In this document: one piece after another, positions 43,052 to 52,338 of the stretch
Numbering within the stretch: position 1 is the first letter of the stretch
Layout: each line of letters starts with the position of its first letter
Assembly: GCA_964434425.1 (NCBI GenBank)
Contig: CAYSVH010000006.1
Location: forward strand, 62,001-126,000
DNA from: CALMEC01 sp964434425
GTDB lineage: Bacteria; Actinomycetota; Thermoleophilia; Miltoncostaeales; Miltoncostaeaceae
Reading direction: 5' to 3'
Length of the DNA: 64,000 bases
Program-made: the position numbers and the translations under genes
The notes under the pieces: generated by a model
Seen by the model: the letters and a program-made list of their open reading frames with translations, nothing else
Told to the model about the DNA's origin: nothing
Databases searched by the model: none

Positions 43052-44037
43052 TGAGCGAGACGATGCGCGCCCTGATCTGCGGGCGCGGCCCCGAGTGGGT
43101 CCTGGCCGAGGTGCCGGTCCCCGTGCCCGGCCCGGGGCAGGTCCTCGTCCGCAACCGGGCGTCGGCGACGAACAACGCCGACCTGCCGATGCTCGCCGAC
43201 GCCGATCCCGCGAGCGGGGGCGGCGGGCACGAATTCGTCGCCGGCTTCGAGTACGCCGGTGAGATCGCAGCCGTCGGCCCGGACTCCGGCGACTGGAGGA
43301 CCGGCGACCCGGTGATGGGCACCTTCCCATCGGCGTTCGCCGAGTACCTGGTCGCCGACCACCGCTTCGTGCTGCCCCGCCCGGAGGGGCGGGCCCCGGA
43401 GGTGGCGTGCGCGCTGCCGACGGCGCTGCTCACCGAGTTCGGAGCGCTCACGGTCGCCGGGTTCCAGGCCGGTCAGAGTGTGCTCATCACCGGCGCGACC
43501 ACCGGCATCGGCATGATCGGCGTCCAGATCGCCAAGACTCTCGGAGCCTCCCGGGTCGTCGCAACCACGCGGACCGCCGCCAAGAAAGACCTGCTCGAGG
43601 GCCTGGGTGCGGACGCGGTGATCGTCACCGACGAGCAGGACTTGACCGACTCGGCGCTGGCCGCGACGGACGGGAAGGGCGCGGACGTCGTCCTCGACCA
43701 CGTGGCCGGCGAGACGTTCGCCCAGTGCCTGCCGGCGACCGCCGTCGACGGGCACGTCGTGAACATCGGACGGCTGGCAGGACCCGCCTCGACGATCGAT
43801 CTCGATGCCCTGTCGTACCGGCATCTGAGCGTGCATGGCGTCTCGTTCGGGTTCTCCCGCGACTGGGAGACCGTCCCGATCCTCGAGGGGCTGCGCGATC
43901 AGGTACTGCCCGCGGTCGGCCGGGGCGGAGTCGCGCCCGTCATCGACTCCACCCTCAGCGTCGAGCAGTACCTGCGGGCTGCCGAGCGACTGCGCTCCGG
44001 GGACGCGGTCGGCAAGATCGTCCTCACCTTCGCATGA
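43051..44037 (+). CDS. quinone-oxidoreductase-like MDR protein
   Basis: A 328-residue zinc-independent medium-chain dehydrogenase/reductase. N-terminal GroES-like part (VLAEVPVPVPGPGQVLVRNRA, GFEYAGEIAAVG) and Rossmann part with LITGATTGIGMIGVQIAKTLGA and GADVVLDHVAGETF. No structural or catalytic zinc cysteines are present, as in quinone oxidoreductases. Overlaps its neighbours on both sides, so it is the fourth gene of the operon starting at 41410. Confidence 0.9.
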   Translation: MSETMRALICGRGPEWVLAEVPVPVPGPGQVLVRNRASATNNADLPMLADADPASGGGGHEFVAGFEYAGEIAAVGPDSGDWRTGDPVMGTFPSAFAEYLVADHRFVLPRPEGRAPEVACALPTALLTEFGALTVAGFQAGQSVLITGATTGIGMIGVQIAKTLGASRVVATTRTAAKKDLLEGLGADAVIVTDEQDLTDSALAATDGKGADVVLDHVAGETFAQCLPATAVDGHVVNIGRLAGPASTIDLDALSYRHLSVHGVSFGFSRDWETVPILEGLRDQVLPAVGRGGVAPVIDSTLSVEQYLRAAERLRSGDAVGKIVLTFA

Positions 44038-44482
44038 GGACCCACGCCAGCCTCGCCGGCGTCGTGCCGGCCGCGACCGCCCTCACCGCTGCCGGATGCG
44101 CCCCGACGACCCATCCGTCCCGACGGGCACTGCGACGCGATCGCCGTGGACGAACCCGAGTGCGGGCACGGACCAGAGCGTGGACGGCACGGTGCTGCGG
44201 CTGAGCGTGAACGGCAGCGACGTCGAGGCGAGGATGGTGGACAACGCCACCGCCCGCGAGTCCGTGCAGCTGCAGTCGCTGACGATCAACATGCTCGGCC
44301 GCGAAGCCGCCGGCAGCGGCCTCCCAGCGGGTCTGCTGGATGAGGGGCCGCGGCGCACCGAACCGAGAGCAACGGACTGGCCGTCTACCACCGGCACGCC
44401 GGGATGCGAGCCGTGGGCTCGGCCGGTGAAACCGGTGACGAGGACGGCGCCCGCCACCGGGCGGGAGCCGCTCGCTGCGTGA
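44034..44482 (+). pseudogene. cyclophilin-like lipoprotein, frameshifted
   Basis: ATG 44034 overlaps the previous stop and codes MRTHASLAGVVPAATALTAA followed by GC, a lipoprotein signal with lipobox. The frame then fails; in the next frame, after about 44120, GTVLRLSVNGSDVEARMVDNATARE and LQSLTINMLG match the start of the cyclophilin-like (DUF369/YmfE-type) domain, but the remainder (EGPRRTEPRATDW onward) leaves the pattern, suggesting a second lesion. Normal proteins of this type are about 160-170 residues. Confidence 0.65.
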
Positions 44483-44484
44483 GG

Positions 44485-45318
44485 TCAGGCGCCGTTGGCG
44501 TCAGGCCCGTAGAAGAAGTCGGCGGTGGCACCTCCGTCGATGAGGAAGTCGCTGCCGGTGATGAAGCCACCCTCGGGGCCCATGATGAGCGCGGCCAGGG
44601 CCGCAACCTCATCGGGGGTGCCGGCACGGCCGGCCGGCATCTTCGTGAGCATCGCCTGATAGAAGTCGGCGCGCTCGCCGTGGAGCTCGTCGTTGGCGAG
44701 CGGGGTGACGATGATGCCGGGGCTGATCGAGTTGATGCGGGCGCCGCGTTTCGCCCAGTTGACGGCCTCGCCGCGCACCCGGAGAGAGTTGCAGCGCTTC
44801 GACATCTGGTAGGCGTGCAGGGTGTCCCTGACGCCCCGGACGAAGTCGAGCGACAGCAGGTCCTCCGCCGGTGCTGTGGCGAGCAGCGCGTCCTGCTCCG
44901 CCGCGAGAGCGGGCATCCGGTAGCCGGACTGCGACGAGATCACCACACCGCAGCCGCCGGACGCCATGACCGGGCCGAACTCCTCGAGCAGCATCGCGGT
45001 TCCGTAGAGGTCGACGTGAAGGATCGCCTCGATGGGCGCCTGCGACGGTGACACGCCCGCGGCCTGCACCAGGGCTTTGATCGGACCGAGTCCCCGGGCT
45101 CGTTCGACGACCGCTCGGACCATGTCGCGGTCTGAGACGTCGGCGGCCATGGCGGTGGTCGGGAACCCGGCGTCCTCCAGGAGCTCCGCCGCGGCGTCGG
45201 CGGACTCCTGGCTGTGGTTGGCGACCAGGATGTGGCGGCCGCTCGAGACGCGGCGGGCGATGGCCTGGCCGATGCCGCCTGCGCCGATGACGACGGTGAC
45301 GTCGGTTGCGTCGGCCAT
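44485..45318 (-). CDS. short-chain dehydrogenase/reductase
   Basis: A 277-residue SDR. VVIGAGGIGQAIARRV is the cofactor motif, followed by AADVSDRDMV, VQAAGVSPSQAP, catalytic Ser in VISSQSGY, Tyr and Lys in YQMSKRCNSLR, and INSISPGIIVTPLA. A paralog with the same unusual GAGxIGQAIA start is at 46524-47351. It follows the DUF2255 gene with one base between, so the pair forms an operon. Product specificity is unknown. Confidence 0.9.
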   Translation of the reverse strand: MADATDVTVVIGAGGIGQAIARRVSSGRHILVANHSQESADAAAELLEDAGFPTTAMAADVSDRDMVRAVVERARGLGPIKALVQAAGVSPSQAPIEAILHVDLYGTAMLLEEFGPVMASGGCGVVISSQSGYRMPALAAEQDALLATAPAEDLLSLDFVRGVRDTLHAYQMSKRCNSLRVRGEAVNWAKRGARINSISPGIIVTPLANDELHGERADFYQAMLTKMPAGRAGTPDEVAALAALIMGPEGGFITGSDFLIDGGATADFFYGPDANGA

Positions 45319-45319
45319 G

Positions 45320-45718
45320 TCAGTGCTCCTGCGGGGCCGCGGGGTCGAGGGGAACGAGCCTGATCGTCACCGCGTGGCTGCCGGGCCGGGTGACGTGGCC
45401 GACGGGTCCTGGCCCGTAACGGTCGTACTTGTCGTGGTACGCGGTGTCGATGCCGGCCTGTGCGTGAGGCTCGGCGGCGGCGAAGGTCACGTCGGCCTCG
45501 ACGCCGCCCGCCCGGATGCGCCCCCTGCCGCTGGCGAGCGCCGCCCGGTACCAGGACCGGCGCGGGCCACCGGCGGAGCGGACATAGATGTCGTCGCCGG
45601 TGCGGACGACCCACATCGTCACGTACGGATTCAGGGTGCCGTCCGGGCGACGCGACGCGAGTTCGAGTTCCCGTGCCTCGCCGATGCGCCGGAGCTGTTC
45701 GGTGGTCCATGCGTTCAC
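45320..45718 (-). CDS. DUF2255 family protein
   Basis: A 132-residue protein, intact version of the family: WTTEQLRRIGEARELELASRRPDGTLNPYVTMWVVRTGDDIYVRSAGG, RSWYRAALASGRGRIRAGGVEADVTF, then AYHDKYDRYGPGPVGHV. GTG 45718 follows AGAGGCGGG. The following SDR gene starts two bases after the stop, which supports a shared flavin- or nicotinamide-linked role. The paralog at 40041-40463 is also adjacent to an NAD(P)H-binding gene. Confidence 0.85.
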   Translation of the reverse strand: MNAWTTEQLRRIGEARELELASRRPDGTLNPYVTMWVVRTGDDIYVRSAGGPRRSWYRAALASGRGRIRAGGVEADVTFAAAEPHAQAGIDTAYHDKYDRYGPGPVGHVTRPGSHAVTIRLVPLDPAAPQEH

Positions 45719-45892
45719 GTCATACCCGCCTCTCGTTGTCCGGTTCGGTCGGCTGTACTCATCGTCTCACCATTCCTGTCTTCCGTGGGGTCGATGCGCC
45801 ACCGTCCACGCGCCCTTCGTCGTCGCACTCACCCGGACGGCGTGGCCCGCTTCAAAGCCGGTGGCAGTGCCGCAGAGTCGGGCCTGCTCCGA

Positions 45893-46454
45893 TCAGAATG
45901 TGCCGGCCACCGATCGCATCACTTTCCACTGACCATCCACCTTGGCCAGGTGGGCGGTGCCCGTCAGGTTCCACACCCGTCGCGCCCCGGAGATCGTGGC
46001 GTCCACTCTGGTGCGGCTCTCGATGGTCGCCGTCGACGGTCAGATCCCAGAGAATCTCTTCGGTGGAATGGTACCGCATCTGGCCGCTCGTGATGTCTGC
46101 GAGCCATTCGTCCTTGGGCTGCACGTAGCCGGTGATGTGGGTGGCGGTGAAGCTGTCATCCAGGAGGCGATCCAGTGTTTCCACATCCGCCGCGATGATG
46201 GCCGCGCTCTGCGCGGCGGACAATTCCCGGATGGCCCGCTCGTCATCGCTCATGGCGCCGGTATCTCCCGTGCTGGGCACCGTGGTGGACGGTTCGCCGG
46301 ACGCAGCTGTGCTGGTGCTGGATGATGTGGTGGCGTCGGACGCTGGGTCTTCGGTGTCCGAGCCTCCGCAGCCGACGAGGCCGAACACGGCGACGGCGCT
46401 GGCGGCCGCGGCCAGGGTACGAGAACGGCTGGATCGATGGGAACGAGCTTTCAT
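45893..46454 (-). pseudogene. SnoaL-like lipoprotein, frameshifted
   Basis: ATG 46454 codes an export signal ending in FGLVGCGGS (lipobox) and a Ser/Thr-rich linker, then DDERAIRELSAAQSAAIIAADVETLDRLLDDSFTATHITG and MRYHSTEEILWDLTV, an NTF2/SnoaL-like fold. Near 46025 the frame shifts and the expected ending continues in the next frame: TATIESRTRVDATISGARRV, then GTAHLAKVDGQWKVMRSVAG to a TGA at 45893-45895. One missing or extra base separates it from an intact gene of about 187 residues. Confidence 0.75.
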
Positions 46455-46523
46455 GACCACATCCTCACCGCAGTGCGGAGTTTTCGGAACGTCGGAGAGC
46501 CGACGACGTATCCCGTCTCTGCC

Positions 46524-47351
46524 TCAACCACCGAGCTGGATGCGCCCGGCATAGAGCGCCGCGACGACGCCGCCGTCGATGAGGAGGTCCGCCCCGGTGA
46601 TGAAGCCGTTGTCGAGCAACAGCGCGGCTGCCTCCGCGATCTCGTCGGTGGTGCCCCAGCGCCCGGCTGGCGATTCGGTGAGCATCTGCTGGTAGCCCTC
46701 GCTGCCAGGCCCGGACATCTCGTCTTTGGCCAACGGGGTCAAGATGATCCCCGGGCTGATCGAGTTGAGTCGTGCCCCACGGTCCCCCCAGGTGACCGCG
46801 GCTGCTCGCACCCGCAGCGTATTGGCCCGTTTGGCGATGCCGTAGGCGACCCCCGAGTTCGGCACGGCGTCGGCAGAGAGGAACGGCAGGCCGAGGAGCT
46901 CTCGCGCCGGCGTCATCGCGAGTGCCCGCTCCTGCTCGGGCGGCAGCGGCGGGAACATGTGGCCCGCTTGGCTCGACACCACCAGACCGGCGCCGCCCGG
47001 GGCGATGACCTTGGCGAACTCCTCCAGTACGACCGCCGCTCCGTAGAGGTCGACCCGAAGCAGTGCGTCCGCACTCGCTTGAACCGGGGAGAGTCCGGCG
47101 GTGTGGATCACGTTCACGACATCACCCAGCGAGGCGGCCCTCTCGACCAGTGCCTCGACCGAGGCCAGCTCGGCGACGTCGACGGGGTGTGTCGTGACCA
47201 CATGGCCACAGGCTTCGACCGCTCGGGCGCTTTCGGCGAGGCTGTCGGGGTTGCGACTGGCCAGGAGGATCGTTCTGCCCGACCCCTGCCGTTGGGCGAT
47301 GGCCTGCCCGATGCTCCCGGCCCCGACGATAACGACGACGTCTGTTGACAT
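46524..47351 (-). CDS. short-chain dehydrogenase/reductase
   Basis: A 275-residue SDR paralogous to the one at 44485-45318. VVIVGAGSIGQAIAQRQ, HTAGLSPVQASADALLRVDLYGAAVVLEEF, Ser in VVSSQAGHM, Tyr and Lys in YGIAKRANTLR, and LNSISPGIILTPLAKDEM align piece by piece with the first copy. The two lie on the same strand with the broken SnoaL-like gene between. Probably arose by duplication and specialised; substrate unknown. Confidence 0.9.
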   Translation of the reverse strand: MSTDVVVIVGAGSIGQAIAQRQGSGRTILLASRNPDSLAESARAVEACGHVVTTHPVDVAELASVEALVERAASLGDVVNVIHTAGLSPVQASADALLRVDLYGAAVVLEEFAKVIAPGGAGLVVSSQAGHMFPPLPPEQERALAMTPARELLGLPFLSADAVPNSGVAYGIAKRANTLRVRAAAVTWGDRGARLNSISPGIILTPLAKDEMSGPGSEGYQQMLTESPAGRWGTTDEIAEAAALLLDNGFITGADLLIDGGVVAALYAGRIQLGG

Positions 47352-47400
47352 GTTTCACTCCGTTCTCTGTTGAGTTCCGGGTGAGATGACCGACACCGGG

Positions 47401-48285
47401 TCAGGCATCGGGGATCTGGAACTGGAAGAACTCCGGGTGCGGTTTGTCCTGGTCGGGTCCGCCGCCGACACCGGTATCGAGCCGGTCGATGCGGGCGAGC
47501 TCGTCGGCGGTGAGGTCGAAGTCGAAGACGTCGAAGTTCTCCGCGATGCGCGTCGGATTGGTCGACTTCGGGATGACCTGCCGGCCCTGCTGGATGTGCC
47601 AGCGCAGCATCACCTGCGCGGGAGACTTGGCGTGGGCGGCGCCGATGTCGAGGAGCACCGGTTCGGTGAAGGTGGTCGTACCGCCTCCGCCATAGGCGGT
47701 GATCCCGCCGATCGGCGACCAGGCCTGGGTGAGGATCCCGTGGGCGGCGTTCGCATCCTGGGCGTCCCGCCGCACGTAGTAGGGGTGCAACTCGATCTGG
47801 TTCACCGCCGGGATCACCTCGATCTCATCGAGCAGGCGCGGCAGCCAGATCGGCGTGAAGTTGCTCACCCCGATGGCGCGCACCCGACCGTGGGCGTAGA
47901 GCTTCTCGAGCGCCCTGTACGCGGCGATGGTCCGGTCGAACGCGCCGACGGCGGGCTGGTGCAGGATGAGCAGGTCGAGTTGCTCGAGTCCGAGCTTGGC
48001 CGACGCCTTCTCGAATCCGCGCAGGGTCTCCTCGGTGCCGTAGTCGGTGACCCAGATCTTCGTCTCGACGAAGATCTCGTCGCGGGCGAGCCCCGAGCGG
48101 CGGATGCCTTCGCCGACCTCCCGCTCGTTCAGGTAGGAGGCCGCCGTGTCGATGTGGCGGTACCCGAGTCGCAGCGCGGTCGCCACGGCGTCGCTCGTCT
48201 CGGCCGGGGGCGATTGGAAGACACCGAGACCGATCGCGGGGATGCGGACGCCGTTGTTGAGCTCGAACTCGGGGACGGTGCTCAT
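47401..48285 (-). CDS. aldo/keto reductase
   Basis: A 294-residue AKR with catalytic Asp and Tyr in YRHIDTAASYLNE, Lys in FVETKIW and His in LLILHQP; GVSNFTP, VNQIELHPYY and IPKSTNPTRIAENF complete the family pattern, close to 2,5-diketo-gluconate reductase-like enzymes. It lies 49 bases upstream of the SDR start on the same strand, so the two are probably co-transcribed. The preceding 267 bases (48286-48552) hold no gene I can support. Confidence 0.92.
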   Translation of the reverse strand: MSTVPEFELNNGVRIPAIGLGVFQSPPAETSDAVATALRLGYRHIDTAASYLNEREVGEGIRRSGLARDEIFVETKIWVTDYGTEETLRGFEKASAKLGLEQLDLLILHQPAVGAFDRTIAAYRALEKLYAHGRVRAIGVSNFTPIWLPRLLDEIEVIPAVNQIELHPYYVRRDAQDANAAHGILTQAWSPIGGITAYGGGGTTTFTEPVLLDIGAAHAKSPAQVMLRWHIQQGRQVIPKSTNPTRIAENFDVFDFDLTADELARIDRLDTGVGGGPDQDKPHPEFFQFQIPDA

Positions 48286-48552
48286 GGATGTCCCTTCGGC
48301 TGAAATGGAGATCGTTGCGCAGGGGGCACCGTCGACGGTACCACCCGGCGGCCTGGATCAGTGCGGGGCTCCGGCCGGGCGTCTGAGCGCGGGCGACGAC
48401 GGCGAAGGGCCATGTCGCAGTCCGGCGCGTCGGCCGCCATCGCGGTGACCCGGATCCCGGATCTCGAGACCCGAACAGCGCGGCCTCGCCATCGACGTCG
48501 AAACGCTCTCGGAGGCCGATCACCGCGACGAGGCCTCACCATCGATGACGGA

Positions 48553-49200
48553 TCACCGCAGCGTTCCCGAAGGGGAGGTGTTCGCGTTCTCGTCGGAGCC
48601 CGCCGACTCATAGCGTGTGGTGATGATCGCGGTGATGGCGGCATCGAGTCGGCGTCGGATAGCGCGTTCGGCACCGTTTTCCACCTCGGCACGGGCGGCT
48701 CCGAGGACGACCCCGGCCAGCAGATCAACGGTTCCGTCGACCTGATCGGCGGGCACACCGGCGTCCCGCACGACCTGGGCGACGACGGCCATCATCGATC
48801 GGTGAAGAGACGCGACCTCGGCGCGGGTGCCGTCGTCCAGTGTCCCCAGGGCATCGGTGAGCGGGGCGACGAGCCGGTGTTCGGGGCTGTTGGCCCATTC
48901 GAGGTAGGCGTCCGCCCATCGCCGCAGTCGCCGCGCGGGGTCGTCGTCACCCGCGACAGCGGCCTGCCAGGCCGCGATGGTGCGGGGAACGGCGCGGCGG
49001 TACCACTCGACCAGAAGATGGACCTTGTCCGGGACATACCGGTACAGGGAGTTGCGGGCGAGACCGACCTCCACGGCGATGTCGCCGAGACTCACATTGG
49101 AGTAGCCGTCGGCGGTGAAGAGCCGAACGGCGGCGTCGAGGACCGCCGTCCGCTGCTGCGCGACGTGCTCGGCGATGCTGTCGGCCGTGATACGCGGCAT
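48553..49200 (-). CDS. TetR-family transcriptional regulator
   Basis: A 215-residue regulator with helix-turn-helix RTAVLDAAVRLFTADGYSNVSLGDIAVEVGLARNSLYRYVPDK at 16-60 and a ligand domain with conserved DPARRLRRWADAYLEWANS. It is the third gene of the exporter operon, four bases after the ATPase stop, and probably represses it; the inverted repeats at 51054-51091 are candidate sites. Confidence 0.9.
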   Translation of the reverse strand: MPRITADSIAEHVAQQRTAVLDAAVRLFTADGYSNVSLGDIAVEVGLARNSLYRYVPDKVHLLVEWYRRAVPRTIAAWQAAVAGDDDPARRLRRWADAYLEWANSPEHRLVAPLTDALGTLDDGTRAEVASLHRSMMAVVAQVVRDAGVPADQVDGTVDLLAGVVLGAARAEVENGAERAIRRRLDAAITAIITTRYESAGSDENANTSPSGTLR

Positions 49201-49204
49201 GAGA

Positions 49205-49951
49205 TCAGCCCGACCGCGCAGCGCCGGGACGACCGACCGGTGCCGTGAACTCGTGGAGGCGCCCACCGTCGAGGACGAGATGGCGGTCGGCGTGGGCCAG
49301 TGCGGCGGTGTCGTGGGCCACGATGATCGTCGCGATCGCCTGTGAGGCGGCGGCACCGGCCAGAAGCCCGGCGACGACCTCGGCGCGCTCGGGATCAAGG
49401 GACGCGGTGGGCTCGTCGGCGAGGAGAACGTCGGGAAATGCCACGAGCGCACGTGCGATGCCGACCCTCTGGCGTTCTCCGCCCGAGAGCTCCGCGGGGA
49501 GCCGATCGCCGCTGTCGCCCAGATCGACCGCCGCGAGCGTCTCCCGTGCCCGCCTGCGCGTGATCGCGGCCCGCTCCCCCCGGATTCGACCGACGAGCTC
49601 GAGCTGTTCGAGCGCGGTGAGCGACGGGAAGAGGTTCGCGGACTGGTAGACGAAGGCGAGGTGATCGCGTCGCACCGCGGTGCGTTCACGCTCGGAGAGC
49701 CCCGAGGTCGCGATGCCGGCGATGGTGACCTCGCCGGCATCGGGGCGCCGGAGGAGCCCGGCGATCGTGAGCAGGGTCGACTTGCCGGAACCGGAGGCAC
49801 CCGAGATGACCACCACCTCACCCGGCGAGACGGACAGCTCGAGATCGTCGAGCACCACGCGAAGATCCGGGCCGTCGGGGTAGGCGGCGCGGACCTGTGA
49901 CACGACGAGCCCGGCGGCGCCGGGTCGACCGGGTTCGGTGGACGCGCTCAC
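49205..49951 (-). CDS. ABC transporter ATP-binding protein (LolD/MacB type)
   Basis: A 248-residue ATPase. Walker A ISGASGSGKSTLL, Q-loop FVYQSANLFPSLTALEQLEL, signature LSGGERQRVGIARAL, Walker B VLLADEPTASLD and switch His in IIVAHD are all intact. GTG 49951 overlaps the permease stop. With an FtsX-type permease it forms a mechanotransmission-type exporter; the cargo cannot be told. Confidence 0.94.
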   Translation of the reverse strand: MSASTEPGRPGAAGLVVSQVRAAYPDGPDLRVVLDDLELSVSPGEVVVISGASGSGKSTLLTIAGLLRRPDAGEVTIAGIATSGLSERERTAVRRDHLAFVYQSANLFPSLTALEQLELVGRIRGERAAITRRRARETLAAVDLGDSGDRLPAELSGGERQRVGIARALVAFPDVLLADEPTASLDPERAEVVAGLLAGAAASQAIATIIVAHDTAALAHADRHLVLDGGRLHEFTAPVGRPGAARSG

Positions 49952-51045
49952 GGTTCGACTCCCAGGGCGATGGCCGGCTCGATCTGGGTGATGCGCCGGA
50001 ACGCGACGAGGCTGCCGATCACCCCTGCCACCATCAGTGACGCCGCGACGGTGGCGATCGACGCGACGTCGAGTTCGACGGGTGCGTCGCCGCGGCCGAC
50101 CAGGGCGACGACCGCGGTGCCGATAGCCACGCCGACCAGGGTTGCGGCGGCGACGAGGATCGCCATCTGCCCGATGCCGTCCCGCAGCACGTATCCGTTG
50201 CTCGCTCCCATCGCCTTGAGCAGGCCGATCTGGCGTGTTCGCTGAACGGTGAGCACGGTGAAGAACGCACCGATGACCAGCACGGAGATGATGAGGAGGA
50301 AGGCGCGAATCAGGTTCATCGTGGTGGTTTCCGCGGTGAAGCCCGGTGACCCGGCGTAGGCCTCGGACTTGGTGAGGACATCAAGACCCATCGAGTCAGC
50401 GGCCTGCCCGACCGGAGCGGAACCGCCTCCTCTGAGGGCGACGGCGGAGAAGCGGCCGGCGGCGTCGCGACCGTACTGGATCCTCTGCCAGGTCTCGAGC
50501 GACGTGAACGCGATCGGGGCGTGACCGTAGGTACCCGCAAACGTGAAGCCCACCACCGGCAGCTGAAGGTCGGATCCCCCGAGCGTGTAGCGATCCCCGA
50601 CCCTCACCCCCTGCTCTTCGAGTTCGCGACCGAGCACCAGGCCGGGCTCTCCCGCGAGCGCCGCATGGGCGTCGTCACGGTCGACCAGGAAGCTGTCGGG
50701 AGCCACACCGAACAGGGCGAGATCGAGACTCGGGCCACCATCCCCGGCGGCGGCATTGACGAAGCTCGCCCCCAGAGGAGTCGCCTCAACGCCGTCGATT
50801 TCCTGGAACGGCCTGAGTGCGTCGGGTCGCAGGGTGGAGCGGCTGAAGGTGGCATCAGACCCCTTCTGCAGGGCGATCCTGTCCAGTGGAAGGGCCCGCA
50901 GACCCGAGATCCCGTCGGTCACGAGACCCGTCGCCAGCCCCGACAGGACGGTCGACAGTACCGCGACCAGAGCGATCACCACTCCGAGAAGCGTAAAGCG
51001 GCGGGCACCGCGCCGCAGATCACGAACTGCGAGAAACACGACCAT
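49948..51045 (-). CDS. FtsX/MacB-like ABC permease
   Basis: A 365-residue permease with one N-terminal helix (FTLLGVVIALVAVLSTVLSGLA), an extracytoplasmic domain of about 200 residues and three C-terminal helices (AFLLIISVLVIGAFFTVLTV, ILVAAATLVGVAIGTAVVALV, IATVAASLMVAGVIGSLVAF). RQIGLLKAMGASNGYVLRD is the cytosolic coupling motif of the family. ATG 51045 fits the hydrophobic start; the frame is open to 51099. First gene of permease-ATPase-TetR operon. Confidence 0.87.
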   Translation of the reverse strand: MVVFLAVRDLRRGARRFTLLGVVIALVAVLSTVLSGLATGLVTDGISGLRALPLDRIALQKGSDATFSRSTLRPDALRPFQEIDGVEATPLGASFVNAAAGDGGPSLDLALFGVAPDSFLVDRDDAHAALAGEPGLVLGRELEEQGVRVGDRYTLGGSDLQLPVVGFTFAGTYGHAPIAFTSLETWQRIQYGRDAAGRFSAVALRGGGSAPVGQAADSMGLDVLTKSEAYAGSPGFTAETTTMNLIRAFLLIISVLVIGAFFTVLTVQRTRQIGLLKAMGASNGYVLRDGIGQMAILVAAATLVGVAIGTAVVALVGRGDAPVELDVASIATVAASLMVAGVIGSLVAFRRITQIEPAIALGVEP

Positions 51046-51050
51046 CCCTG

Positions 51051-51091
51051 CATAGCGACATAGTGTCTCCATCATAGCGACACATCGTCGC
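51051..51091. promoter_or_regulatory. tandem candidate TetR operators
   Basis: CATAGCGACA occurs at 51051-51060 and again at 51073-51082, exactly 22 bases apart. Each starts a GCGAC-N5-GTCGC-type palindrome: GCGACATAGTGTCTC (one mismatch) and GCGACACATCGTCGC (perfect arms). They lie directly upstream of the permease start and would be bound on the same helix face. Confidence 0.55.
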
Positions 51092-51241
51092 CATGTCACA
51101 TCGTGGGTGGGCGCGAGCGACAGACGGCCCGGGTCCGCATGAGGATCCCGGTCGTCGGCAGGGGGGCGGATCCGTCGCTGGAGGGCTCGGGGATCGGTTC
51201 AGAACCCGATGTCGGTGGCGCATGGGGTCATGGAACCCTTA

Positions 51242-51269
51242 CCGCGGTCCGGAACCGATCGGACCGCGG
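51242..51269. terminator. terminator after enolase-superfamily gene
   Basis: CCGCGGTCCG (51242-51251) pairs perfectly with CGGACCGCGG (51260-51269) around an eight-base loop, 17 bases after the enolase-superfamily stop. Confidence 0.65.
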
Positions 51270-51285
51270 ATGCGCCGACCGCACG

Positions 51286-52338
51286 TCAGCGGCGGCGGAA
51301 ACCCCGGTCCGGTGCGGGGTCCAGCGGACTCGGCGGCAGACCGGCCGGCGGGTCGTCCAGGTTGTAGTCGGACGGCGCGATGTCGTTGGGCGCGTCGGGG
51401 TGGAACAGCGCCGCCATCAGCTGCGCCTGGCCGCGCCCGACGCCCAGCTCGCCCATGCCCCCGTTGTACATCAGGATGCCGTTGGCCTCACAGTGGTCGT
51501 AGAGACGACTGAGCTCGTCCAGCCGGCCGACACGGCACGGTTTGACGTTCACGATCCGCACCGGGAGATCCGTCGCACCGATCGACTCCACGGTCGTGAT
51601 CGGCGCGTCGTACGAAACGCGATCCGCCATCGGCGCGAGCAGGTCCCTCACGGCGGGCAGGTCGTGCGGGTCCTCGAAGATGACGTCGGGGAACGTGGCC
51701 ACCGTCCGCTCGTACATCCCGATCAGCGCCGCCTGGTCGCCGATCTCGAGGCCGTACTGGCCCTTGAAGTCGATGGTCTCGGCACCGCCGACGGACGCGA
51801 CCGCGTCCATGATCTCCTGCGTCCACGACGGCGCGACATCCAGTTTGAAGCCGACCGTCGGATACTCCGCGCGACGACGGGCGATCCTGCCGGTGTCGGG
51901 AGGGTCGCCGAGACCAAACGAGTTGACGAACGTGAGCGGCTGCGGCGTACGCCCGAGAACCTCCGGCAGGTTCGTGCCCGCCTGCCGGAGCGCCAGGTCC
52001 AGAGCGGCCGACTCGAACGTCCAGCGCCGCCAGTTGCGCGCCAGTTCGAACTCGGGTGGCTCGGGCCACATGTCGATCGTGTCGAGATGGGCGAGGAAGT
52101 CCGCCAGCGTCGACCACTCTCCGACGAGCGGGTACTGAGCGCCTCGAAGCCCCGCCTGGGCGTCCGGCGGGCCGACCTGCTCGCCCGCTCCCTCGTCCCC
52201 GCGGCCCCGGAGCCGCAGCTCAGTGGTCGCGGAACCGACGTACCCACCCGTCCCGGGACCGCTCGGATCGAGCGTCGCGAACGCGTACGACTCGATCACG
52301 ACCGGCAGATCCTTCACGGCTGTCCACAGATCGGTCAT
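51286..52338 (-). CDS. enolase-superfamily protein (mandelate racemase/OSBS-like)
   Basis: A 350-residue protein with the capping domain (DLPVVIESYAFATLDPSGPG, TTELRLRGRGDEG) and a barrel bearing FKLDVAPSW (second-strand Lys), IDFKGQYG (Asp), IFEDPHD (Glu), SYDAPIT (Asp) and VNVKPCRVGRLDEL (Lys), the order expected for the superfamily's metal ligands and bases. Mandelate racemases and o-succinylbenzoate synthases share these; no menaquinone genes are near. Single gene facing the RibD-like gene. Substrate unknown. Confidence 0.78.
   Translation of the reverse strand: MTDLWTAVKDLPVVIESYAFATLDPSGPGTGGYVGSATTELRLRGRGDEGAGEQVGPPDAQAGLRGAQYPLVGEWSTLADFLAHLDTIDMWPEPPEFELARNWRRWTFESAALDLALRQAGTNLPEVLGRTPQPLTFVNSFGLGDPPDTGRIARRRAEYPTVGFKLDVAPSWTQEIMDAVASVGGAETIDFKGQYGLEIGDQAALIGMYERTVATFPDVIFEDPHDLPAVRDLLAPMADRVSYDAPITTVESIGATDLPVRIVNVKPCRVGRLDELSRLYDHCEANGILMYNGGMGELGVGRGQAQLMAALFHPDAPNDIAPSDYNLDDPPAGLPPSPLDPAPDRGFRRR

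Noticed and set aside
48286..48552. Minus-strand frame reading RERFDVDGEAALFGSRD as a gene remnant
   Set aside because: No start signal, no family match and the frame turns into shadow composition.
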